Under the pieces are notes generated by a model. The model had not been told where the DNA came from. It searched no databases and saw only the letters and a program-made list of their open reading frames with translations. Both the position numbers and the translations under genes were made by a program. Below, piece by piece: positions 18,501-27,396 of a stretch of DNA of 64,000 nucleotides. This DNA is from DUZB01 sp963747555 (lineage in GTDB: Bacteria > Desulfobacterota > DSM-4660 > Desulfatiglandales > Desulfatiglandaceae), in assembly GCA_963747555.1 (NCBI GenBank), contig CAVVFZ010000022.1, positions 1-64,000 of the forward strand. The letters run 5' to 3'. The first letter of the stretch is position 1. The number at the start of each line of letters is the position of its first letter.

Positions 18501-20000
18501 GAGCACCAGTTGAACCGGGTGGTCGTTGCATCCTGTTCTCCGCGTACCCATGAACCGATGTTCCAGGAAACTCTGCAGGCCTGCGGGTTGAACAAATACC
18601 TCTTCGAAATGGCCAATATCCGGGACCAGAATTCGTGGGTCCATGGTAGTGAACCGGAGGCCGCAACAAACAAGGCAAAGGACCTCGTTCGCATGGCGGT
18701 GGCAAGAGCAGGCCTTTTGAAGCCGCTGGTGGAGAAAAAGATCATCGTCAACAAGAGGGCGCTGGTCATTGGTGGTGGCGTTGCGGGCATGAATGCGGCT
18801 CTGAACCTCGCCGACCAGGGTTTTGAAGTGGTCATTGTGGAAAAAGAAGGCCAGCTTGGCGGATATTCCAGGGAACTGACCGTCACGATTGAAGGAGCGG
18901 ACATCCAGAAATACCTGTCGGAACTCATTGAAAAGGTTACGTCCCATGAAAAAATTCAGGTATTGACCGAATCCCTCATTGTGGGCTTTGAAGGTTTCAA
19001 GGGGAATTTCACCACGGAGATCATGGTCGGCCCCGGGATGTATGAAAGACGGATAGACCACGGGGTGATCATCCTGGCGACCGGGGCGAAAGAATATACT
19101 CCCAAGGAATACGCCTATGGAGAAGATCCAAGAATCATGACCCAGGTCTCCATGGGGAAACGGCTTGAAGTGAAGGGCGCAGCCGATCTCAACCGGGTGG
19201 TGATGATCCAGTGTGTGGGATCCCGTAATGAAGAGAACCCGAACTGCTCTCGAATCTGCTGCCAGAATGCCGTAAAGAATGCCATTCATATCAAGGAGCT
19301 TAATCCCGAGGCAGACGTTTTCGTCCTGTATAGGGATATCCGAACGTATGGCCTTCTCGAAGATTACTACACCAAGGCAAGGTCCATGGGGGTCATCTTC
19401 TCCCGTTTCTCTTTGGATCATCCTCCCCTTGTGGAACCTTCCGAGGAAGGCGTCATGGTGACGTTTAAAGATCATGTGCTCCAGAGGGACGTCAGGGTCA
19501 GCGCGGATCGTGTGGTACTGAGTGCCGGCATGGTGGCGGAAGACACGTCTGAATTGGCCTCTATCCTCAAACTGCCCAGAAATGCCGAAGGATTTTTTAT
19601 TGAAGCCCATGTGAAACTCAGGCCTGTCGATCTAGCTAACGATGGCATCTTCCTGTGCGGGACGGCACACAGCCCCAAATTGATTACGGAGACCATTGCC
19701 CAGGCTCTTGCCGCGGCTTCCCGCGCTTCCACATTCCTTTCCCAGACGGAAATCACCCTGTCGGCGGTAACCGCCAGGGTGGATCAGGACCGTTGCGCTT
19801 CGTGTCTGATCTGTGTGCGGGCCTGTCCATACGGGGTTCCGAGGATCAATGAGGAAGGGGTCAGTGAAATTGATGAGGCCATGTGTCATGGATGCGGCAT
19901 CTGTGCCGCTGAGTGCCCGGCCAAGGCCATTCAACTCAACTGGTATGAAGACGACCAGGTGATGAGCAAGGTGGACGCCTTGCTGGAGGGGGTGCTGTAA
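15564..20000 (+). CDS. hdrA: HdrA selenoprotein with GltD-like insertion and two HdrA halves
   Basis: Read through an in-frame TGA at 15753-15755 (residue 64), the gene encodes 1478 residues. The context NDCAM-U-VISPKLVEVG is that of HdrA, where a Cys or Sec ligates a [4Fe-4S] cluster near FAD. Order of domains: FAD-binding GGGISGM (about 13-25), Sec64, ferredoxin CTSCGECAKACP (113-124), a GltD-like NAD(P)-binding flavoprotein (about 148-570, with GAGPAGLASA and GGGNVAVDVA), the remainder of HdrA-1, a second HdrA unit starting IGVFVCNCGINIGG with GGGVAGMNAA, and two C-terminal [4Fe-4S] motifs (CASCLICVRACP, CHGCGICAAECP). HdrA is the flavin electron-bifurcating centre of heterodisulfide-reductase-type complexes. 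The GltD part suggests NAD(P)H as a partner, and MvhD, MetV and MetF follow directly, as in the MetFV-Hdr-MvhD complexes of acetogens. HdrB and HdrC are not in the cluster. The Sec reading is inferred from family conservation and the hairpin downstream. Confidence 0.92.
15758..15782 (+). promoter_or_regulatory. Bacterial SECIS-like hairpin for the hdrA UGA
   Basis: Starts 3 nt after the UGA. A 7-bp stem GATCTCG/CGAGGTC (one G-U pair) is capped by CCA-AAAC-TGG, with a single bulged T at 15775 on the 3' side. A bulged U below the apical stem-loop is the SelB-recognition hallmark of bacterial SECIS elements. Confidence 0.75.
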
Positions 20001-20431
20001 TGGAAAAGTTCGATCCGGTTATTGTTACATTTTGCTGTAATTTCTGAGGATATACCGCTGCGGACCTGGCAGGTTCCATGCGATTGAATTATCCCGATTC
20101 CATAAGAATTGTCAGAATGCCGTGCACTGGAAAGGTAGATGTTCTGCACATGCTGAGGGCCTTTGAAAAAGGGGCTGACGGCGTCTACCTCGTAGGGTGT
20201 ATGGAAGGCGACTGCCGATTCAATAACGGCAATCTGCGTGCCCGAAAGAGGGTGGAACAGGCCCGCCATATCTTGAATGCCGTGGGCGTGGAAGGGGAGA
20301 GAGTAGAGATGTTCAACCTTTCCTCCGGTGAAGGCCCCCGTTTTGCGGAAATAGCTACTGAGATGACTCAGAGGATTATCGCGTTAGGCCCCAATCCACT
20401 GAAAGAGGGGAAAAAGAAAATAGCGGCGTAA
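20000..20431 (+). CDS. mvhD: MvhD-like iron-sulfur electron-transfer selenoprotein
   Basis: The ATG overlaps the hdrA stop (TAATG). Read through TGA at 20045-20047 (residue 16) the product is 143 residues, beginning MEKFDPVIVTFCCNF-U-GY. MvhD/FrhD-type proteins have Cys or Sec at this position and carry a [2Fe-2S] cluster that passes electrons to HdrA; later conserved cysteines stand in MPCTGKVD and LVGCMEGDCRF. Without read-through, the remaining frame would lack the cluster-binding N-terminus. Coupling to hdrA supports a tight complex. Confidence 0.9.
20062..20077 (+). promoter_or_regulatory. Bacterial SECIS-like hairpin for the mvhD UGA
   Basis: GGACCT-GGC-AGG-T-TCC folds into two 3-bp stems separated by a bulged T at 20074, with loop GGC, about 14 nt after the UGA. 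It is shorter than the hdrA element but keeps the bulged U; flanking GC/GC bases could lengthen the lower stem. Confidence 0.6.
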
Positions 20432-20461
20432 CTGTCTTTATTTTATCAGGAGGTTCAACAA

Positions 20462-21130
20462 ATGATTGTCGCTGACAAAAAGCCTATGGAGGAAATCATA
20501 GAGCAGGTAAAGGATTATCGGAAGATCCTCATTGCCGGTTGCAACGAGTGCGTAACCGTATGTGAAGCAGGAGGGAAAAAGGAGGTAGGTATTCTGGCTT
20601 CCGCCCTGAGAATGTATTTTATGAATCAGGGAATCAAGGCCGATATCGATGAGATTACGCTGGAGAGACAATGTGACCATGAATATCTGGAAGAGATCAG
20701 GAATGATATCGATAAATATGATGCGGTATTATCCCTGGCCTGTGGCGTGGGAGTCCAGTTCATGGCGGAAAAATATCTTTCCAAGCCCGTATACCCGGGG
20801 GTCAACACATGTTTTATGGGCGTTACCGAGGAGCGGGGGGTCTGGAGTGAACGCTGCCAGGGTTGTGGTCAATGCATCCTTGGAGAAACCGCTGGGATCT
20901 GTCCGGTTTCCCGGTGTGCCAAGCGGGTCATGAACGGCCCTTGTGGCGGATCATCGAAAGGGGCATGCGAGATCAACAAGGAACTGGATTGTGCATGGCA
21001 GCTGATTGTCGATCGTCTGAAAGAGCTGGGCAGACTCGATGATTATGAGACGTTGATGCCCATCAAGGACTGGTCAACGGAACGTGCGGGAGGGCCGCGA
21101 AAAGTAGTCAGGGAGGACGTGAGGCAATGA
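20462..21130 (+). CDS. metV: MetV, zinc/iron-sulfur partner of methylene-THF reductase
   Basis: 222 residues rich in cysteines: IAGCNECVTVCEAGG near the N-terminus and ERCQGCGQCILGE, GICPVSRCAKR and NGPCGGS in the second half. This is the MetV family, which forms the core MetFV complex with MetF in acetogens and other Wood-Ljungdahl organisms and carries Fe-S clusters. AGGAGG lies 8 nt before the ATG. The 3' end overlaps metF by 4 bp, so the two are translated together. Confidence 0.9.
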   Translation: MIVADKKPMEEIIEQVKDYRKILIAGCNECVTVCEAGGKKEVGILASALRMYFMNQGIKADIDEITLERQCDHEYLEEIRNDIDKYDAVLSLACGVGVQFMAEKYLSKPVYPGVNTCFMGVTEERGVWSERCQGCGQCILGETAGICPVSRCAKRVMNGPCGGSSKGACEINKELDCAWQLIVDRLKELGRLDDYETLMPIKDWSTERAGGPRKVVREDVRQ

Positions 21131-22071
21131 GCGATAAAATAGAGACGAAAACCCCAAGCAAACTGGAAAAGGTTCTGGCATCGGGAAACTTTGCCGTGAC
21201 CTCTGAGTGCGGGCCGCCCAGGGGGAGTGATCCCGAGGCGATCAGGAAGAAAGCGAATTTAATCAAGGATTATGTGGACGCCATCAATATCACCGACAAT
21301 CAAACTTCGGTCACGAGGTTGTCCAGCCTTGCTTCCTGCATTCATCTCAAGCTGATGGGACTTGAACCGATCCTGCAGATGGTGGTGAGAGACAGAAATA
21401 GGATTGCCCTTCAGAGCGATATCCTGGGCGCCGCGTCTTTTGACATCCACAATCTACTCTGTCTTTCCGGCGACCATCAACAGTTTGGAGACAATGCGCA
21501 GGGACAGAACGTCTTTGATCTGGATTCCATGCAATTGATCCAGACGGTACGGCACATGAGGGATGACGGCAAATTTCTTGGAGGGGACGACATTATCAGA
21601 CCACCTCGGCTCTTTGTGGGCGCCGCCGCAAACCCCTTTGCCGATCCCTTTGAGATCCGCGTTCCGAGGCTGGCCAAAAAGATCGCCGCCGGCGCGGAAT
21701 TTATCCAGACTCAGTGTATCTACAATCTGGAAAAATTTGAACTATGGATGAAAATGGCGCGGGACAGGGGGCTTCATGAAAAGGTGTACATCATGGGAGG
21801 GGTCACCCCTTTTAAATCGGCCGGCATGGCGAAATACATGAAAAACCGTGTCCCCGGGATGGATGTGCCCGATGAAGTGGTGAATCGGATGGCAGGTGTT
21901 CCCAAGGAAAAACAGGCCCAGGAAGGAATCGACATCTGTGTGGAAACCATCCAGCGCCTCAAAGAGTGCGAAGGTGTCAGGGGTTTTCATATCATGGCAA
22001 TTGAATGGGAAGAAAAAGTTCCTGAAATCGTTGAAAGATCGGGTCTTTATCCACGCCCGTCGCATTCTTGA
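21127..22071 (+). CDS. metF: 5,10-methylenetetrahydrofolate reductase
   Basis: 314-residue MetF TIM barrel: FAVTSECGPPRGSDPE at the N-terminus (active-site Glu in the SECGPP segment), QMVVRDRNRIALQSDILGA, LCLSGDHQ, AGAEFIQTQCIYNLEKF and GVTPFKSAGMAKYM. It reduces methylene-THF to methyl-THF. With MetV, HdrA and MvhD it probably forms a multi-subunit complex coupling that step to ferredoxin or another low-potential carrier; the direction (C1 reduction or methyl oxidation) cannot be read from sequence. Confidence 0.95.
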   Translation: MSDKIETKTPSKLEKVLASGNFAVTSECGPPRGSDPEAIRKKANLIKDYVDAINITDNQTSVTRLSSLASCIHLKLMGLEPILQMVVRDRNRIALQSDILGAASFDIHNLLCLSGDHQQFGDNAQGQNVFDLDSMQLIQTVRHMRDDGKFLGGDDIIRPPRLFVGAAANPFADPFEIRVPRLAKKIAAGAEFIQTQCIYNLEKFELWMKMARDRGLHEKVYIMGGVTPFKSAGMAKYMKNRVPGMDVPDEVVNRMAGVPKEKQAQEGIDICVETIQRLKECEGVRGFHIMAIEWEEKVPEIVERSGLYPRPSHS

Positions 22072-22149
22072 TTGACGATCTGTTCAGAGATGTGTTAAGG
22101 GAGAGAAACTTTTTGTCACGGCCAAAAACAGATGTGAAGGAGATATGGC

Positions 22150-22530
22150 ATGGAAAAAAAATATATTCTTGTGGTGGATGATGATCCCGATCTGGTGGAA
22201 ACCGTAGCCATGATGTTAGAGAGCAAAGGTTGTGAAGTAGGGCGTGCCTATGACGGTGTGGAAGGGGAGGAATCGATCCGGGAGCGGCAGCCGGACCTGG
22301 TGATCCTGGATGTCATGATGCCCAGAAAAGATGGGTATGTTCTCTGCGCCGAACTGAAAGCAGATGAAAAAACAAGGGACATCCCGGTGGTGCTCCTTAC
22401 CGCTGTCGGGGAGGCCGTTCCCACCACGAGCTACACGCACGCCGACGGCATGTCCACGGAGGCGGATGATTATATAGCAAAACCGATCGATACAGAGGGG
22501 TTATGGAAGGTGGTAACTGCTCTGGCTTAA
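22150..22530 (+). CDS. CheY-like response regulator
   Basis: 126-residue single-domain receiver: acidic DDDPD at 10-14, phospho-acceptor D54 in LVILDVMMPRKDG, Thr in LLTAVGE, and Lys in DDYIAKPID. No output domain. It closes the C1/electron-transfer operon; GAAGGAG precedes the ATG. A cognate kinase is not in the window. Confidence 0.92.
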   Translation: MEKKYILVVDDDPDLVETVAMMLESKGCEVGRAYDGVEGEESIRERQPDLVILDVMMPRKDGYVLCAELKADEKTRDIPVVLLTAVGEAVPTTSYTHADGMSTEADDYIAKPIDTEGLWKVVTALA

Positions 22531-22608
22531 GAGATTTTCGCGTCTGTGCGAGCGTTGTTGCCCTCTAAGGTCTGACTCTGACTGCGATAACCATCTGAAA
22601 CCACCGAT

Positions 22609-22648
22609 CCGCCGGCTAACGTATGAATCGTTCCGGCGGTTTTGTGTT
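22609..22648 (+). terminator. Rho-independent terminator of the C1 operon
   Basis: Stem CCGCCGG (22609-22615) / CCGGCGG (22633-22639) with a 17-nt loop, followed by TTTTGTGTTT. It lies about 80 nt after the CheY-like gene. Confidence 0.75.
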
Positions 22649-22693
22649 TGATGACGTTTCTAAGCCCACAGGTTAAAAAAAATCAGGATTCCG

Positions 22694-23710
22694 ATGGTAC
22701 TCCCCGAAAGACTTGGTGGATTTAAAATCTTAAAGGATATCCGCTGGACGTCTGTCGTATCCTCCATTGGCGGGGAAGGTTTTGCAGGGGATGTATGCAG
22801 CCGGTTTTCAGACGAGAAAATTAACCTTTCCCTCCTTACCTGTGGCGGTGCCGATGTTTCCCCTTCCGTAAGGTTTGCTGTGGAGTCGCCCTGTGCTGAA
22901 AAGGTCCTTCAAATCATAAAGACCTGGTTTCCGGATACCGTTCCCCAACAGAAAGATGCCCAAGTCCTCTCCGTTTTTCCCCACCGGAACAACCCTGAAA
23001 TAGTGGGCGCCATACTTCGGATACTGGTTCAGAAAGAAATCTCCCCGCTGGCACTACTGAATTCTCCCTCCGCCATATCCATCGTTCTTGACAAAGAACA
23101 CCTGGACAGAACCGCCGCGGCGCTGTTCGAACCATTTCGTTTCAGCGCTTACCAGACGCCGGCCGATTGGAAACTTGCCCAGCAAGGCAAGGAGCAGCTT
23201 TACAAGGAAGTCATTGCTTCCTACCAGGAAAAAAAACCCAAGGTATACGCACTGGAATGGTATGGGGATCAGGTCCTTGTCCAGGCAAGACTTCCTTTCA
23301 TGGACTTGGCGGTCGTTGCGGAGGTCTTTTGCGAAAAGGCTCCGCTCAAGATGTTTCTTACATTCTTCGCGCTGAATCCCATCTATGAGACGGGCTTTTA
23401 CGACCTCTTGTTCTGTCTGCCCATTTCCGCCGTTCAATGCACGGAATATCTCCACAGGCGACTCTCGGGAAAAACGGAGCTGATCCTGTCGCCTGCGGCC
23501 TTCTTTTCCATGAACGGTCCCCACTTCGGCGACCGTTACGGTATCGCAAAGAACCTGTATGTCGCGCTCATCCAATCCGGAGTTAAAGTCCTCGGTCTGA
23601 ACTGCTCCATCGCCTCCATTTCAGGTATTGTGCCCGCGGAACAGATCTTGCCCGCAATCCAGGCCATCGAAGCCCGCTTTGATGTTCCTTCCGTCATTCG
23701 TAGAGACTGA
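22694..23710 (+). CDS. ACT-domain regulatory protein resembling aspartate-kinase regulatory regions
   Basis: 338 residues. The N-terminal half has the beta-alpha-beta pattern of ACT domains (GGEGFAGDVCSRFSDEKINLSLLTCGG, HRNNPEIVGAILRILVQKEISPLALLNSP), and the C-terminal third ends with an ACT-like GPHFGDRYGIAKNLYVAL ... ISGIVPAEQILPAIQAIEARF. No kinase domain is present. Such stand-alone proteins sense amino acids in some cases; the ligand here is unknown. Monocistronic, with a weak RBS. Confidence 0.6.
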   Translation: MVLPERLGGFKILKDIRWTSVVSSIGGEGFAGDVCSRFSDEKINLSLLTCGGADVSPSVRFAVESPCAEKVLQIIKTWFPDTVPQQKDAQVLSVFPHRNNPEIVGAILRILVQKEISPLALLNSPSAISIVLDKEHLDRTAAALFEPFRFSAYQTPADWKLAQQGKEQLYKEVIASYQEKKPKVYALEWYGDQVLVQARLPFMDLAVVAEVFCEKAPLKMFLTFFALNPIYETGFYDLLFCLPISAVQCTEYLHRRLSGKTELILSPAAFFSMNGPHFGDRYGIAKNLYVALIQSGVKVLGLNCSIASISGIVPAEQILPAIQAIEARFDVPSVIRRD

Positions 23711-23818
23711 TGCAAGATGAACATGCCCCCGGATCTAAAATTTCTTGACACTGCATCGGGTGCAAGGTATACGATTTTTTCCACGGATAAACAAATTCCT
23801 TAAAAAATAGGCAATTCT

Positions 23819-26800
23819 ATGGTAAAAGCGGTCGGAAAATGGCTCAAAATCTATGAAGATGAGGCCTCCCTCTTTTTCTGGACGGTGCTCCTGTTTTTCA
23901 TCATCCGAACCGCAAGCATCCTTTTTAATAACTTCGCTGAAACCGCCTTCCTCAAGAGATACGGCGTTCAATACCTGCCTGTTGTCAATGTCATCAACTC
24001 GATCTCCACCTTTTTTATTATGGCCTTCCTTACGGGGATCATGGCCAAAGTGGCCGGAAGCCGCATGCTCAGCCGCCTGTTCATGTTCTGCGGCATATCC
24101 GTGGCCTGCCTGCGACTTGTGATCCCCCTGGGGTATGACCTTATTTATCCCCTGCTGTGGATACTCAAGGCCCAGTATGAGGTGCTCCTTGCGTTGGTGT
24201 TCTGGAATATGGCAAACGACCTCTTCAATACCAGGCAGTCCAAACGCTTGTTCCCTCTCATCACCGCCGGGGGTGTTCTGGGCGGGATCATCGGCAGTTT
24301 CGCCACTCCCTCGCTGGCCAAATTAATTTCCATGGACAACCTGCTTTTTGCGTATCTGATTACGACAATGATAGGCGCCTTCATGGTGAATAGAATGGGG
24401 GTAAAATTTCCGAGTCTCCTGGTATCGGATAAAAAGGACAAAAAGGCCAAAAAAGTCGGTAAGCTGACATCCATGGTGGATGAATTCAAGAAAATCGGCC
24501 CTCTCATGAAGGAATCCACCCTGGTAAAGGTCCTGATCCTGCTGACGCTTCTTCCCAATATTGTTATCCCGATCATCAACTATCAATTCGCCTATGCCGT
24601 CAACGAGACCTATGCCACACAGGGCGGGATGCTGACCTTTTTCGGCTATTTCCGGGGATGTATGAACATCATCAGCCTGGTGATCCTGTTGTTTGTGGGC
24701 AGGGTCTACGGCCGCTGGGGACTCCCCGTCGTCCTCATGTTTCACCCCATGAACTATATGCTGGCCTTTCTGGCTTACCTGCTCAAGTTTGATATCGTCT
24801 CCGCCATGTATGCCAGGGTGTCCACAACGGTGCTGAGAACCACCATGAATAACCCCGCAAGAGCGGTGTTGATGGGGCTCTTTCCCATATCTTACAGGGC
24901 CGTCATTCGACCTTTTTTGAGGGGAACGGTGGTCAGGATAGGGGTCCTTATCGGTTCCGGAATTATCATGTTGTCAGAAGGGCTTTTCACCCCCCGGTAT
25001 CTGTCCATAGCGGCCATGGTTTTCGTAGGGGGCTGGATTGCCACCACCTTTTATCTCAAGAAATCTTACCCAAGGATTCTGCTCGATCTAATCTCAAGAA
25101 ACATCCTGGACCTCAAATCGCTGGAAGACAAAGATGTAAGCAGTGTTTTTGCGGACAAGAAGATTCAGTCGCAGCTGTTGGAATCCTTTCTCTCCTCGCA
25201 GGGGAATGATTGCCTGTGGAATGCCCGCCTGCTCAAGGCCCAGGGCATCGAGAATTTTGATGCCCACATCCTGAAGGTCCTCAAGCAGAACGATGACAAA
25301 ACCAGGATGGAACTCCTCTCCATGCTCTCTTCGGAAGTCGGCAAGGAAGCGATTCCTGTTTTCAGGGAATTGGCCGACCCCGAAAAACCCCGGCTTACGC
25401 TGGCCCTGGTTCTGGCTGCGAACAGGATGGATCCGAGGGTTTCAAACGATTTCTGCAGGGAAATTTTTGAGGCTTCCACGGATTCTGAAATTCGGGCTTA
25501 TGCGCTGGTTGGACTATACCGGTACGCTCCGCAGGCCCATAAAAAAATGATTGACTCCTGGCTCATCGCAGCAGATCCGGATGAGAGAAAAGCCGGCGTC
25601 ATTGCAGCGGGCGAATCCCGTGAAATCTCCTATATACCCCGGTTGAAGGAGATGCTCGAAAAGGAGGAGAACGCACCCATTTTTTCCTACGTTCTTACGG
25701 CACTTCACCGTATCGGGACGGAGGACCTGAATAAGCTTGTCCAGGCATTCCTGGTTTCAAAGGACCTGAAGGTACGCCTTGCCGCTCTGGATGCCTTTGA
25801 AATCAACAGCGACGTCGATATCAGGACTGTTATCGGGCTGATGGATGATTCGTCCGAAGAAGTCTTTCTTTTGGCAAAGGCAAAGATTCAGGGCGCGGAA
25901 TACCAGAATCCACAGGTCCTTGTGGAGTCTTTGAATATCCCGCGGCGAAAGATTCGAGACGGCATTTTTGAGCTCCTCGAAACGCTCAACATCAAAGATC
26001 TGGATATTTTCCGGTTCGCACGCTCACAGGTTGAACTCTGTTATCACCATGTCGCTGAAATCGATGCCCTGACGCGGCTTCCGGAAACCAGGGAAAGAGC
26101 CCTCCTGATCGATCACTTGGAAAATAAGAAGCAGATTCAACTGGAAAACATCCTGCGGGTTCTGGCCACCGAGGACCGATCCGGAGAAATGAGGCTCATT
26201 TGGCGTGGCCTTTTTTCATCGGATGCCAGGAGAAGATCAAACAGTCTGGAAGCTCTGGACGGTTCCTTGAATGCTTCTCTTTCCAAAATTCTTATCCCGC
26301 TGTTTGAAGGCATCCCTCTATCCGAACTTTTAAAAGCAGGGAAGAAACATTTTAAACTTGCCACCTTCGATGGCGACAGGAAGGCCCTCTATTCCCATTT
26401 TCTTGAAAAAGATGACTGGGTTACTGTAGTACTGACCCTGTACCTTATTGAAAAGCAGGGCGCGGAGGGAATGGATCTCAAATTTCTCGAGCCCTTTGAA
26501 GAGTCCAAAAATAAATTTGTAAGCCAGATGGCCACACGCGCCATACATGCCAAACCCCTTGGAACGGTTGAATTGGAGGAAGAAGTGGAAGAGCAAATCA
26601 GCATTCCAGACAAAATCCTGCGCCTGAAAGGAATTAATATTTTCGAAGGCCTTTCCGTCAGTGAGTTGGCTGCGGTGGCATCCGTAACGGAGGAGATAGA
26701 TCAACCTGCAGGAGAGACGGTCATCAAGGAAGGAGAATCCGGCGAAAGCATGTATCTGATCATTTCGGGCGAAGTTTCCGTGATCAAAGAGGCAGGAGAA

Positions 26801-27049
26801 GCGGGGAAAGAGGAAATTGAGTTGGCACGCATAAGTGCCGGAGACTATTTTGGGGAGATGGCCCTTTTTGAGGATGCGGTGCGATCAGCCACCATTCGGA
26901 CCGCCGAAGAATCCCGATTCCTGATTCTTCATAAACAGGAGTTTACTGAAATCGTCAGAGAGTATCCGCAGATTGCTCTTCACATATGCAAGGCCTTGAG
27001 TGAAAGATTGCGCAGCCTTCACGCTAAGGTCCAGGGCCTGGATAAGTAG
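23819..27049 (+). CDS. Nucleotide-transporter-like membrane protein with HEAT repeats and cNMP-binding domain
   Basis: 1076 residues in three parts. Residues 1-410 hold about 11-12 hydrophobic segments similar to MFS or ATP/ADP-antiporter (NTT/Npt) proteins. Residues about 430-900 are alpha-helical HEAT-like repeats (IPVFRELADPEKPRLTLALVLAA, IPRLKEMLEKEE and others). Residues about 935-1070 form a cyclic-nucleotide-binding domain with GESGESMYLIISGEVSV and the phosphate-binding cassette GDYFGEMALFEDAVRSATI (GEMALF and RSAT intact). The make-up suggests a membrane sensor or transporter gated by a cyclic nucleotide. No RBS is obvious. Confidence 0.8.
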   Translation: MVKAVGKWLKIYEDEASLFFWTVLLFFIIRTASILFNNFAETAFLKRYGVQYLPVVNVINSISTFFIMAFLTGIMAKVAGSRMLSRLFMFCGISVACLRLVIPLGYDLIYPLLWILKAQYEVLLALVFWNMANDLFNTRQSKRLFPLITAGGVLGGIIGSFATPSLAKLISMDNLLFAYLITTMIGAFMVNRMGVKFPSLLVSDKKDKKAKKVGKLTSMVDEFKKIGPLMKESTLVKVLILLTLLPNIVIPIINYQFAYAVNETYATQGGMLTFFGYFRGCMNIISLVILLFVGRVYGRWGLPVVLMFHPMNYMLAFLAYLLKFDIVSAMYARVSTTVLRTTMNNPARAVLMGLFPISYRAVIRPFLRGTVVRIGVLIGSGIIMLSEGLFTPRYLSIAAMVFVGGWIATTFYLKKSYPRILLDLISRNILDLKSLEDKDVSSVFADKKIQSQLLESFLSSQGNDCLWNARLLKAQGIENFDAHILKVLKQNDDKTRMELLSMLSSEVGKEAIPVFRELADPEKPRLTLALVLAANRMDPRVSNDFCREIFEASTDSEIRAYALVGLYRYAPQAHKKMIDSWLIAADPDERKAGVIAAGESREISYIPRLKEMLEKEENAPIFSYVLTALHRIGTEDLNKLVQAFLVSKDLKVRLAALDAFEINSDVDIRTVIGLMDDSSEEVFLLAKAKIQGAEYQNPQVLVESLNIPRRKIRDGIFELLETLNIKDLDIFRFARSQVELCYHHVAEIDALTRLPETRERALLIDHLENKKQIQLENILRVLATEDRSGEMRLIWRGLFSSDARRRSNSLEALDGSLNASLSKILIPLFEGIPLSELLKAGKKHFKLATFDGDRKALYSHFLEKDDWVTVVLTLYLIEKQGAEGMDLKFLEPFEESKNKFVSQMATRAIHAKPLGTVELEEEVEEQISIPDKILRLKGINIFEGLSVSELAAVASVTEEIDQPAGETVIKEGESGESMYLIISGEVSVIKEAGEAGKEEIELARISAGDYFGEMALFEDAVRSATIRTAEESRFLILHKQEFTEIVREYPQIALHICKALSERLRSLHAKVQGLDK

Positions 27050-27396
27050 TGTCTGATGGAAACGCGCGATTCAGGCGCGATTTCGGAAGTGGAAAAGACA
27101 AACGTTCACGATTGCCTTTTCAAAGTTTTTCTCATGATCTATGGGAGGATCCTGTAATTCTTCTCTATCTTCTGATTTTTTAGCCGTGAACCGGTAACTG
27201 TCAACCATGGATAGCCGCCTATAAACTCTCCTTTCCGCCATGCTGATCCGGCCTGCCCGTCCCGCTTTTTTCAGAACAGAGGGATTTCAGCGCTTCACGC
27301 TACCATTGAGCGATTCCGGCCATTTCGGTTCTGTACGTTCCAATGCAATCCCCGGGTTGGGTATTTTTTGTGTCCGATCACGAAGGAGGTTATTTT
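27050..27396. other. Intergenic region before the PP-loop/radical SAM pair
   Basis: About 350 bp. I see no ORF with coding character. GAAGGAGG at 27381-27389 is the ribosome binding site of the next gene. No strong terminator or repeat is visible. Confidence 0.4.

Noticed and set aside
16926..19610. Long minus-strand ORFs of 403 and 441 residues
   Set aside because: Antisense shadows of hdrA; no RBS or recognisable domain.
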